This document shows positions 1 to 10,000 of a DNA stretch of 64,000 nucleotides, piece after piece (within the stretch, counting starts at the first letter, position 1; every line of letters begins with the position of its first letter). The translations under genes were made by a program, and so were the position numbers. Source of the DNA: Tritrichomonas musculus. Its lineage: Eukaryota > Parabasalia > Tritrichomonadida > Tritrichomonadidae. The stretch lies in assembly GCA_039105265.1 (NCBI GenBank), contig JAPFFF010000003.1:62001-126000 (forward strand), given 5' to 3'. The notes under the pieces are model-generated. The model was given only the letters and a program-made list of their open reading frames with translations, was not told the DNA's origin and searched no databases.

Positions 1-2193
1 AGTTATGAAATTAATATACAATATAATCAGCTCAAATCACAGTTCATTCAACAAGGCGACCGTTTAGCTGAATTAGAAAAACTTATGAAAAATATTATGG
101 GACTTACAAATTGTGAGACACAAGAAGATGTCCCAATGCAAATTCTAAAAATGAAAGATTTTGGATGTCTTGAAAATCAACGTCTTATTAATGCTTTCGA
201 AAATCAAATCAGATTTATGAGTAACCTTGTCAATTCAGATATTCTTTACAGCAGAGCAAATATGTCATTAAATGAAGATAATACTTTTGCTGAAAAATTG
301 AAAATTGAAATGATCAGACTCAAAAAGTTTATTGAAGATAACACTGTTAATCGTGGATCAGAAGGAATTTCTGAAGAAGATGAAGAAGAATTTAATATTG
401 ATACAGCCAATCGTGAAGATTTTCTATTATTATCTACGCAAGTTATGAGAAATGAAATCTTAAGAAAATATTCAGAGCGTTTGAAGAAAGATTCTGAAAC
501 ATTAAAAGAAACCGCAGAAGCAGTAGAATTTAATTATGAAACAGAATCAGATTTAGCATCGCTTCCTGACTATTTGAGAAATCAAAACAAACAACTTCAA
601 GAATTTCTTGAACAAGCATCAGAAAATATGAAAACAGATCTTAATACAGAAAACCCTTATGAATCTATCCTTGATTATATCGAATTGGCAAATTCAATAT
701 TTGATGAAATCAAAACAACTCTTAATTTCGATGGAAATATCGTTGAAATTCCTCAAAGGGTTGAAACATTAGCTCATTACAGTACTCTTCCAACAAGAAG
801 TAATTTAAATCTTGAAGGAAACAAAGAAGAAGAAGAAACTATTGAGAACATTAACAATAGTTCCAACTTCCGCAATTATATTCCTAGAGGAAGTTCGAAT
901 CCAAAAGAAAGAGGAGTTACTTTTGATGGAGATGTTTCTGAAATTCAATTCAAAGAGCAAATTTCAACAATGAAATCTGATTTTGATGCAGAAAGAGACA
1001 AAATGAAAGAAGCATATGACGCTCAAAAGAAGAAGTTAACAGAATCACAAAATAATGTTAAAAAGCTTACTAGCGATAAGAAGAAATTAATTGAAAAAAT
1101 CCAAGAATTATCCGCTTCACTTAACGAATATGAAAATAGAGAAAATCAAAACAACAAAGAAATGGCTAAAATAAAATCAGATAACAAAGAACTCGAAAGT
1201 CAAATGTCAGATCTTCGCGCGAAAAATTCTGATTTATACGAAGAAATGGAAAAAAAGATGAAGAATGCAGATCAGAGGATTGAGAATTTATTAAAGCAAG
1301 AAAATGAGCAACATCAAAATGAGCTCAAAAATATACAACAAAGATTTAATATGATGACGGAACGTCAAAATGAAGCTGTTGAAAAGAAAAATCAAAAAAT
1401 AAAGACGTTAAAGAACCGTTTAAATGAAGTAATTACATCATATGAAAGCGCATTCAAAAAGCAGAAAGAAACAATACGACAACTTCGAGAAAAGACTGAT
1501 CAATGTGTCAACAAGACCGAGGAAGTTGTTGCTGAGAAAGATGAATCTCATCTTGCTAATACAGTTTCAATTCTTGAGAGCCAAAAAGGCCAATTAGAGG
1601 CTAAAGTAGCACAACTTAATGCCCAAATCAAAGAAGTTCAGTCCAATCGCGATACATTTTGGAAAGTCCAAATAGCTATGGTTGAAAATAGTACAAAAGA
1701 AACTGTAGATCGCGAGGTTTCAAACGTTCTTAAAAAGATATCATCCCATGCTAAATGTGATCCAACAGTCGAAGCCATTATTAATGCGCTAGAGAAGAGA
1801 GAAAAGAGAGACTTTTCTCAAATTCTCTCAAAGAGTATTAATAACCCTGAGAATCGAAGTGCAATGAAGCAACTCGATGAATGGGAGAAATGGAGTAGGC
1901 AGCTTTTCGCTAATGTCAACCATGGCGAAGTTTTCACTCACAATTCTCGTGAATTGAGATTCATTCTCGGTGAAATGGTCTTGAGCTCCATTTCGCATCG
2001 TCAATTGATTTCTAGACTCGAGAGTCTCAGGCAACAGAAGATAATTTTCATTTTAGGAAAAACTTGTCCAAGAACTTCTGATGATGAACCACCAGAAATT
2101 CGTTCATTGCTTATTTTTGCATCTTTCTTGGTAAGAGTTAAGAGGTTGTCTGGTCAACTTGAGCCTAATTTATTACAAACAAAAATGATTTAA
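1..2193 (+). CDS. long coiled-coil protein, 5' end outside window
   Basis: The frame is open from the first base, so the true start lies upstream; 730 codons are visible before TAA. Most of the protein is highly charged and rich in E, K, Q and N with heptad-like spacing, strongest over about visible residues 310-570, which indicates a long coiled coil. The last 120 or so residues are less charged and probably globular, with W/L/R-rich stretches such as EWEKWSRQLF and LRFILGEMVL. Long coiled-coil proteins are numerous in trichomonads and are often labelled 'viral A-type inclusion protein' on composition alone; no viral origin is implied. A cytoskeletal or tethering role is inference, and no catalytic motif is visible. 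Confidence 0.8.
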   Translation, partial: SYEINIQYNQLKSQFIQQGDRLAELEKLMKNIMGLTNCETQEDVPMQILKMKDFGCLENQRLINAFENQIRFMSNLVNSDILYSRANMSLNEDNTFAEKLKIEMIRLKKFIEDNTVNRGSEGISEEDEEEFNIDTANREDFLLLSTQVMRNEILRKYSERLKKDSETLKETAEAVEFNYETESDLASLPDYLRNQNKQLQEFLEQASENMKTDLNTENPYESILDYIELANSIFDEIKTTLNFDGNIVEIPQRVETLAHYSTLPTRSNLNLEGNKEEEETIENINNSSNFRNYIPRGSSNPKERGVTFDGDVSEIQFKEQISTMKSDFDAERDKMKEAYDAQKKKLTESQNNVKKLTSDKKKLIEKIQELSASLNEYENRENQNNKEMAKIKSDNKELESQMSDLRAKNSDLYEEMEKKMKNADQRIENLLKQENEQHQNELKNIQQRFNMMTERQNEAVEKKNQKIKTLKNRLNEVITSYESAFKKQKETIRQLREKTDQCVNKTEEVVAEKDESHLANTVSILESQKGQLEAKVAQLNAQIKEVQSNRDTFWKVQIAMVENSTKETVDREVSNVLKKISSHAKCDPTVEAIINALEKREKRDFSQILSKSINNPENRSAMKQLDEWEKWSRQLFANVNHGEVFTHNSRELRFILGEMVLSSISHRQLISRLESLRQQKIIFILGKTCPRTSDDEPPEIRSLLIFASFLVRVKRLSGQLEPNLLQTKMI

Positions 2194-2566
2194 TTACATA
2201 TTTAATCAATTGTTAAATTTTTTAATAAAATTTTATTTGGTTTATTTGAAAAAAAATTTTTTGATGTATTCACATTCAAATTTTTATCATTGACAACTAA
2301 AATTTTGAGTTAATTATTGACCAACAAACATCTTACTAACAAAATTACAAAACGATCAGAATAAAAACCAGAAATAGACCATTCACAATTAGGATTTTAA
2401 ACTATTATTATGTTTTTAATAACCTTATCAAATTGATATTGTATTCATCGCCATTTAGTAATAAATGGATTAAAAGAAACAAACATAAACATTAACAAAC
2501 AAATTTTAAAGCAAAAATATTTTAATATAAAAAGCAAACAATTTTTTTTTTCAACATAATATCAAC
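2194..2566. other. intergenic, convergent gene ends
   Basis: AT-rich spacer between two convergent genes. It holds homopolymer A and T runs and no supported gene or RNA. Confidence 0.6.
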
Positions 2567-3721
2567 TTACCAAGAAATTTCAGGTAAATTAACAGGATTT
2601 TTCTGAAAATAATCTTCCCATGAATTATACAAAACATTGTTGGAGTCTATCAAATAAGGATCTGTTGATGGTGCATCAACTATGTTGTATACTTTAGTAA
2701 TAGAATTGTCCATTCTGTGAAGAACAAGCCCATTATGCGAAGAATCATCGAAAAATCCATAAAAACTAGGATCCAACTCCCCAGGAAGTGAATCATGAGC
2801 TGTTTGAAGGCGTAGCCAATTTCCATTTAAATTTGAAGACTTCAGTAATGAACCAACCTTGTGCATTAGTGTTTCTTCTGGTCCAAATCTGGCCATAAAT
2901 ATAGCGAAATCAATAATTGTCAATTGCGAAGGGTCAGCGCATATAAAAATTCTTGATAGAATTTCTTTTGCATTTTCAAGTTTCTGGTGGGATGCACGAA
3001 ATCTGATTGATGCTTGATTAATAAAATCAGTAGGCGAAGTTGACAATTTTTGAATTGGCGAATCAATTAATTCTTCCCAAATTGATATTGCAATTCGTTT
3101 AAAAAGCTGAACATGAGTAATATCACATTTTGCAATTACGATATCTTTTAAAACAGCGAGTTTTGATTGCTGAATATCATCATTAAAAACGGAATTTCCT
3201 GGTGCTGATGAGGGAATAGATGATGGACCAGGAGGTGGTACAAAAGAATTTGTCTGGAATGCACTGAATTCATTTTGATTTGATCCATCTATTCCTATCA
3301 TTGGACCCATTAAAGATGGGTCAAATTTTGTATTTTGAGATTTATCTGGTTTTACAACAACAATATCGTCTATTGTGCTGTCAGGAGTAAACCCATCACG
3401 TCTCCATAAAGTCCAACCTGATTGATCACTATGTAATTGTTGAAATTTTAAATCTTTCAGATTAACGTTAAGAGTATTTAATTTAATATCCATGATTTGA
3501 ATAAGTCGTTTCTTATTAATCTTGAAAGTATTTCCATCTGTCCAACAAGCACCAATAAATTCTTGCTTAACAGGATCTTTATCTGCAAAATTTAATAACA
3601 TATGTAGTTTGTTCGCAAATCGGGAATTTGGGTCGCGGCTACTTTTACGCTTCAACATCGCTTGTATATTAGGAGGCAGAGCTTCCATACCGTCTGCTTT
3701 TTTACTAAAATCAATTTCCAT
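2567..3721 (-). CDS. IBP39-like initiator-binding transcription factor
   Basis: 384 residues, ATG at 3721. Residues about 14-117 match the trichomonad initiator-binding domain (IBD), a winged-helix-like fold that in Trichomonas vaginalis IBP39 recognises the Inr core promoter. The visible signature includes SRFANKLHMLLNF, KINKKRLIQIMDIKLNTLN and the basic WTLWRRDGF turn. A low-complexity linker rich in P, S and N (about 120-185) leads to a C-terminal domain of about 200 residues. In IBP39 that domain binds the C-terminal tail of RNA polymerase II; whether this paralogue does so is inference. Trichomonads carry several IBD paralogues, so this may not be the general Inr factor. It should act in the nucleus. 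No strong Inr is seen directly before its own ATG. Confidence 0.85.
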   Translation of the reverse strand: MEIDFSKKADGMEALPPNIQAMLKRKSSRDPNSRFANKLHMLLNFADKDPVKQEFIGACWTDGNTFKINKKRLIQIMDIKLNTLNVNLKDLKFQQLHSDQSGWTLWRRDGFTPDSTIDDIVVVKPDKSQNTKFDPSLMGPMIGIDGSNQNEFSAFQTNSFVPPPGPSSIPSSAPGNSVFNDDIQQSKLAVLKDIVIAKCDITHVQLFKRIAISIWEELIDSPIQKLSTSPTDFINQASIRFRASHQKLENAKEILSRIFICADPSQLTIIDFAIFMARFGPEETLMHKVGSLLKSSNLNGNWLRLQTAHDSLPGELDPSFYGFFDDSSHNGLVLHRMDNSITKVYNIVDAPSTDPYLIDSNNVLYNSWEDYFQKNPVNLPEISW

Positions 3722-4635
3722 AACTAAATTTTTACTAATTAATTATTCAATTTCGCATCATAATGATAATCATATGAAAAAAGTAATGAGCAAAATCTAT
3801 TCTTTAAAATTTCGATGAATTAATGGGATTATAGATATAATACAAATAAAAATATTAAAATGCATTATTATAAATATAAATATTTTTTCAAACTTTTAAT
3901 AATTTAATATTATCATAGTATAAAGAGGTTTTGGTATTTTGCATATTCTCTTTGAAAATTCATAAATCTTAGAAAAAAGATCAATCATCTTTCAAATAAC
4001 TCAAAGAGTTTATCAAAGGTAACTCAATAACATTTAAATATAAATCATTTTTTATTAACAAATTTAGATTAAAAATATCTAAAAACATTATAATTTAATT
4101 TAATAATTATATTATTTAGTCAAAAAAAATATAAAAATCAATAATCTAAAAGATGATAATATCGTAACACTTTCAATATTGAATAAACTTATAGAATTTT
4201 TTTTTGAATTTGGCACTTTTTCTTAAATTTTAATTCAAATTACAAATTATGCTTTTTCTTAAGATTTGAGCTTTTTTTTACAATTACCGCATGAGATTGT
4301 TTTGTATAAAGATACAAACTGTTTTTACATTTTTTACTATTGAAAAATATATTTTTTAGCTAAGATTGATATCGATATGAATTTTCATTAGTGACATCTA
4401 AATAATATTTATTTCCCGATTAGTTTTCAGTATGTTTCCATTCTACCAATTTTTCCTTTTCATAAAACTTCTAGAATTTCATTATTGAATTTTGGAATAA
4501 GGAGCCATTGAAAAAAAAAAAAAAAAACTAGCATTTAAGTACGAATCATCTGTTTTATTTATAAATTTACACAAGAAAAAAAAAATAAAATTTATATCAT
4601 AATTAAAAAAAAAAAAATACTATATATAGGATAAA
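3722..4635. other. intergenic, AT-rich
   Basis: About 0.9 kb of very AT-rich DNA between two minus-strand genes, with a run of about 17 A near 4511-4527. It contains the upstream region of the IBP39-like gene. No gene, RNA or clear repeat is seen. Confidence 0.6.
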
Positions 4636-6618
4636 TTAAGAGTTAGGAAAGAGACGATCTAAAACTAAATTAACATCAATATCAACTGAGTTATGTTCTC
4701 TTGCCTGCAAACCTCCTCCTATTAACTTGAACATTTCTCCACTTTGGCTGAGAGTTTGATCCACTTTTTTTGTTGTCTGAGTGTCAATGCTATTAAAATC
4801 AACAGGATTCATTTTCTGTATGAAAAGAGTCCTTATTTCTGAATTTCTATTGATAGCCAAAACTTGAGCTATCAAAGAATATTCTTCAAATAATTTGGCC
4901 GCTCTATCTTCAATTCTTTTTCTGGCTTCAATTGGATCACTTGCTGAATTTGAGAATTCCATTTTTTTCAGCTCATCAGAAAAGAAATCAACAACAACTC
5001 TTCTCGCTTCATATCGAAGATTTGTGTCAAGCGGATGATGCTGAATATGACCAGCTGCCTTTAAAATAGATCTTTCCAAAAAGGATAAGAATCTAAATGC
5101 ACAACCATCAATGTTATCATTTGTTAATGGCTGCTTATCTTTCGAACTTACACCAATGCTTCTTTGGAGAATTAAGCATGATTCATGTGCAACTCTTTTC
5201 GCCCACTCTTTCGCTGATTCATTTTGTAAAGATAATAAATCAGATACAGAATCACCAAGTTGAGCTGCAGCTGAAAGTGAACAAAGAGCATTTATGATAA
5301 GACAAACTGTTAAAGGCGTCTTATTGATTGCATCTTTAAGAATTTGTGATGCATCATTAACAGCTACTTTTAATGGAATCTTGAGCATCTCACTGGTTGC
5401 TATTTGCGTAACTTGTGATTGAAGTTGGGAAACAATTAAAAGAATTGGAGAATCGAGTCTTTTCTGAAAATCAGTAATAATTGGTGAAACGCCGAGAGCT
5501 CGCAATGAGAGGCTACTTGTACTGTTCAATGAAAAATTCCCAGCATCAAACTCTTCAATTGAGACGTCATTTAAAATTTTAATTATCTCGTCCTTTAAAT
5601 TTAGATTTTCGACAGAAACACGAATTGATTGAGCAGATAATAATTTGAAAACTTCAATAAAAGTTGACATAAAATCAATTTTTAATTTCAATTCTTTCAT
5701 TGCCGACACAATTTGAGGAGTTGAAAAACGATTTCTTGTAGAATCTTCAATCATTTTTGAAACTCTTAATATCTCTCTAAGATCTAAATTAGAAAATTGA
5801 CTTATATTCTTTTCAAAAGACGATTTAAATGCTTTTAACAAATGATCTAGGATTAAAGTTGGAGCTTTTGTTGTATTGAGGAAAAATATTACTGCTTCAA
5901 TCAAAGACATAAATAATAAACATACGTCAGGTATTTGAGTTGCAGTTGAAACAAGATTATCAATTCGTTTTATCAGAGAATTATAGATAAATGAAGATGC
6001 AGTTGGTGATGCTCTTGTTTTTAATTGAGGATATTGATACAAAAGCGATGTAGAAGCAGAAAAACAATCGTATAGCGTATTTGAGTTTATATTCGAATCT
6101 GAAACAGTAGTTGGCGATGTTAAAAAAACTTGCATTGCTGCAAAAATACGGCATGGCAAGGAATCAACTGAAAATTTGAGAGCTGCATATAGTGATTGCG
6201 AACCAGAAGGTTTTTCAAATTCTTTGGCTGCTTTTAGTGCGCATTGTAAAGAATTTGAAAATTCATTGTTACTTAATGTGTTCAAAGAATCGAGATATAA
6301 TTGCGAAACAATTGAAAAAGGCGTCGCTGGCTGAGGCTGCTGAAATGACACTGTCGATGATGTAATTGAGTGACTAAAAGAGTTCATTTGCTTTAAAGTA
6401 TTCTGTGTGCTATCAAAAATAGTTTGTATCTCTTTGAGAACTGGCGGCGTATCTAGTAATGGACGATAATTATCACCAATAAATTGTCGAAGTACATTTT
6501 GTTTATGACTGATTTCATTTAATGCTGTAGCTTTTATTTTTTTGATAGTTGATATATCATGCTCAACAAATAAATCTCTTGCATCTGCGGTGACTGAGAT
6601 GTTTAAAACTTCAGTCAT
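4636..6618 (-). CDS. COG1-like Golgi tethering complex subunit
   Basis: 660 residues, ATG at 6618. The N-terminal 80 residues carry the COG1/Vps51-type signature: ARDLFVEHDISTIKKI, then a helical stretch with LRQFIGDNYRPLLDT and VLKEIQTIF. This corresponds to the 'F..H.i..ir.ie...r..i..kk.eLR..VG..Yr.li' pattern of COG1. The rest is helical and low in recognisable motifs, as expected for CATCHR-type tethers. COG1 is part of lobe A of the conserved oligomeric Golgi complex, which tethers retrograde vesicles inside the Golgi. Vps51 (GARP/EARP) and Exo84-type relatives share the N-terminal fold, so exact subunit identity is less certain than family membership. Trichomonads have a large Golgi (the parabasal body), consistent with this role. 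Confidence 0.7.
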   Translation of the reverse strand: MTEVLNISVTADARDLFVEHDISTIKKIKATALNEISHKQNVLRQFIGDNYRPLLDTPPVLKEIQTIFDSTQNTLKQMNSFSHSITSSTVSFQQPQPATPFSIVSQLYLDSLNTLSNNEFSNSLQCALKAAKEFEKPSGSQSLYAALKFSVDSLPCRIFAAMQVFLTSPTTVSDSNINSNTLYDCFSASTSLLYQYPQLKTRASPTASSFIYNSLIKRIDNLVSTATQIPDVCLLFMSLIEAVIFFLNTTKAPTLILDHLLKAFKSSFEKNISQFSNLDLREILRVSKMIEDSTRNRFSTPQIVSAMKELKLKIDFMSTFIEVFKLLSAQSIRVSVENLNLKDEIIKILNDVSIEEFDAGNFSLNSTSSLSLRALGVSPIITDFQKRLDSPILLIVSQLQSQVTQIATSEMLKIPLKVAVNDASQILKDAINKTPLTVCLIINALCSLSAAAQLGDSVSDLLSLQNESAKEWAKRVAHESCLILQRSIGVSSKDKQPLTNDNIDGCAFRFLSFLERSILKAAGHIQHHPLDTNLRYEARRVVVDFFSDELKKMEFSNSASDPIEARKRIEDRAAKLFEEYSLIAQVLAINRNSEIRTLFIQKMNPVDFNSIDTQTTKKVDQTLSQSGEMFKLIGGGLQAREHNSVDIDVNLVLDRLFPNS

Positions 6619-7087
6619 TTCTAGTTTGAATTGCTAAATGGTTGTTTATACTTACAATTTACAAATTACCTACATTATTAATTTTAACAATACAATGCAT
6701 GCATGCAATCAAGTTAAACACCCAATAATGATCAAATACAAAAAATTATAGCCAGTCATTATAAATCCGGAATAACTTCATATTAATTGTGTATAATATT
6801 ATTTTGAAATAACTGAAATATTCATTATAAAGGAAATAATATGAATATGCATCAATTAATGATTTAAAAAAATGATAATTTTTTTTATAATGACAAAATA
6901 CATTTCAATAATGATATAATAAAGATGAAATAAACATTAGATATTATTCTTATTTAACTTAACAATCATATAAAAATAAGATTGATGCAAATTATATTGA
7001 TATATAAACTTATTTTCTTTATAAAATATCATTAACAAATATTCATAATTAGTGCAAAATATTCATAACAAACAAATTATATATGAA
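6619..7087. other. intergenic, upstream of COG1-like gene
   Basis: AT-rich spacer between minus-strand genes. The only structured element noted is a 12-bp perfect palindrome, TGCATGCATGCA, listed separately. Confidence 0.6.
6696..6707. promoter_or_regulatory. 12-bp palindrome upstream of COG1-like gene
   Basis: TGCATGCATGCA lies about 78 bases before the ATG at 6618. It is self-complementary and stands out against AT-rich flanks. It could be a binding site for a dimeric factor, but with a single occurrence this is only a suggestion. Confidence 0.2.
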
Positions 7088-10000
7088 TTAAGACAAACAA
7101 TCTTTGAGAGTTTTTTTAAGCAATTGATCTGAAACCTTAAGCACCATTTCAACTTGCTGATTTTCATTTTCTTCTTTTTCAAAATCAATAATTTCTGATG
7201 GAAAAGTGTTTTTCTTTTTGGGATCTGGTTTTTCATCTCTTACATTCATTGCTTTCTCAAACTTATCTGTAAATGCCGTATAATCCAGGTCAGTCAAATC
7301 AGTATTATCGATCATTTCATTAATCACATCAACAATCATATCGCAATAATCTTTAGTAAATCTCCAAGGCGCCTTGATATTTGAAGGGAGTTCAACGGTT
7401 GGATAAAGAGGAAATTGGGCTTTCTTTGTTTTTATATCGTTATAAACTTCAGCTGTAAAGAACTTTTCAACATATTCGCGTAATTCTGACTTCTTTTGAC
7501 CTGTTAACGAAACATTGCCCAAAAGTCGAGATGAAATTGAGCTTGGCAATTGTGGCATTGATTGCGATAAGCTTGTCTTTGATAATGGCGTTGAGGTGTT
7601 TTCTTTCTTAAGAAGACCACCACCAAGAAGAGATGATGGAGGAGGTGGCTTCGCTGACTGAGAAAGAGATGATGATGGCGAAGGTGGAGCTGATGATGGG
7701 GGAGGCAAAGGAGATGATCCTGAACCTGACTTATTTTTGAAATTGGATAAAAGAGAAGGAGGCTTACTAACAGGAGGCAAAGCTTCTTCCTTTTTATCAT
7801 CATCTTTCTTAACTTCTTCTACTTTTTGGGGTTCTTCTTTTTTAATATCCTCATCAATATACTCTTCTTTTTTAACATCTTCTTCCTTTTTGATGTCTTG
7901 TACATTCTCAGATTTGATGTTTTCATTTGATGCTTCTGGCTCTGAGTCAGATGCAAATTCATCAGAAAATTCGTTCGACGCGGGCTCCTCTTTTGGTTCG
8001 GGTTTTGAAGGTGGAGGCTTTGTTTCTGTTTCCTCATCTGATACTATTTCATCAATTGAAATCTCTACTAAAGATGAATCAGATTTAACGTCATCTTTAA
8101 TAATAATTTCGTTTTCTTGGTCTTCTTCTTTATCATTATCAATTGGAATATCGGCAAAATCTGAATTATTATCATCAGATGCTTCTTTCTTAACTTCCTT
8201 TTCTTTTTTATCTTCTTCTTCGTCATCTTTCTGAAAGTCACTTATTTCTAGTTCAAATTCCACATCATTACTATCGTCTTTACTCTTTTCATTATTATTA
8301 TCCTGTTTATTATTAGAATCATCATTATCATCTGACATATCAATTTGTATATCATTTAATTCATCATTATCCTTTTCTTTTTCTTCTTTTGATTCAGGCT
8401 CATTATCTTTACTTTCAATCGTTTCGTCAATAAATGAGCCATCACTAAGTATTTCTTCTTCTTTTGGCTGAGAGTCTTCTTGTTTCTTACTGTTTTCGTC
8501 ATCACTTTCATTTGCATCAATTTCAATATCGAAAGAACTTTTAGATTCTTCTTCTTTTTCTTCATCTTCTTTTTGATCGACCTTTTCTTTCTTTTCTTCT
8601 TCATCCTCATTAAAATCAAGAACAAAAGAATTATCACTTTCGTTATTTTCTTCTTTTTTATCTTCTTTTTCTTTATCATTCTCGATTTCATCAATATCAA
8701 CAGGTTCTTCAACATCGCTTTTATCTTCTTTCTCTTTTTCTTTATTATTTTCATTTTCATCGATATCGATATCGACATCAATATCAATTGGCTCATCAAT
8801 GTCACTTTTATCTTCTTTTGGCTTTTCTTCTTTCTTTTCTTCTTCTTCATTTTCATTGAAATCAAGGGCAAATGAATTGTTACTTTCATTATTTTCTTCT
8901 TTTTTATCTTCATTTTCATTTTGGCTATCATCCATATCGATATCAATGTCAAAAGGCTCTTCAGCATCATTTTTATCTTCTTTTTCTTCTTCTTTTGGAT
9001 TTTCTACTTTCTTTTCTTCTTCTTCATTTTCATTGAAATCAAGGACAAATGAATTGTTACTTTCGTTACTTTCTTCTTTTTTATCTTCATTTTCATTTTG
9101 GCTATCATCCATATCAATGTCAATGGGTTCTTCACTGTCATTTTTATCTTCTTCATTACTTTGCTTTGGTTCAACTTTTTCTGTACTTTCATTCATACCT
9201 AAAACAAAAGAACCTTCATTTTCTTCTTCTTCTTCTTCTTTATGCTGATGCTCTTTCTGTTCTTTTTCATCTTCATTTGTGCCAATGTTAACATTATTTG
9301 GCTCTTCAATATTAATTATCTCGTCTTTTTCGATTTTTTCTTCTTGATCTTCATTAAAATCAAGAGAAAATGAACCATTACTGTAATCATTACCTTTTGG
9401 CTCGGATTCTGCTTTTTGCCCTATATTCTCTTTAATTTCATTATCATTTTCATTTGCATCAAGAGTGAACGAATACTCATCTTCAATATTTTCTTTAGGC
9501 TTAGAATCTGATTTTTGCTCGTTTTCTACTTTGTTTTCGTTCACATCTATAATGATATCAGCAAATTCTTCTTCCTCTTGTTTGACTTTTGAATCATTCT
9601 CTTTATCTTCTTTGCTTTTAGGCTGCACTTCATCATTGATATTGAGATTGACATCTATGTCAATATAATCATCAATGATATTAATTTCTGTTTTTGTAAG
9701 ACTTTGATTATCATTATTTTTAATATCTTTTTGTGGCTGTTTAATATCAGACATTGAATTTTTACCATTTAATTTTAATGAGTGCCCTTTATTTGATTTA
9801 ATATCTTGCTTTTGAATTCGGTCATTAATTTCTTCCTCATGCAAACTGTCAGAAATAAATATATCTGGTGATTCAAAATCATCTGGCTTTGAATTCAAAG
9901 AGTTATCATTTTGAATCACATTATTATGTTTATTATTAGAGGGAAGAGAGGAATTAGAAGCATAATCTATAGGTTTCTTATGAATGGTTGGCTGCTTGTT

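Noticed and set aside
1-2193. Viral A-type inclusion protein homologue
   Set aside because: The resemblance is to coiled-coil composition only; no viral affinity is supported.
8356-9291. Several K-rich, S-rich and F/I-rich frames on both strands
   Set aside because: They are alternative-frame readings of the D/E/K-rich repeat region of the acidic protein gene and have low-complexity composition only.
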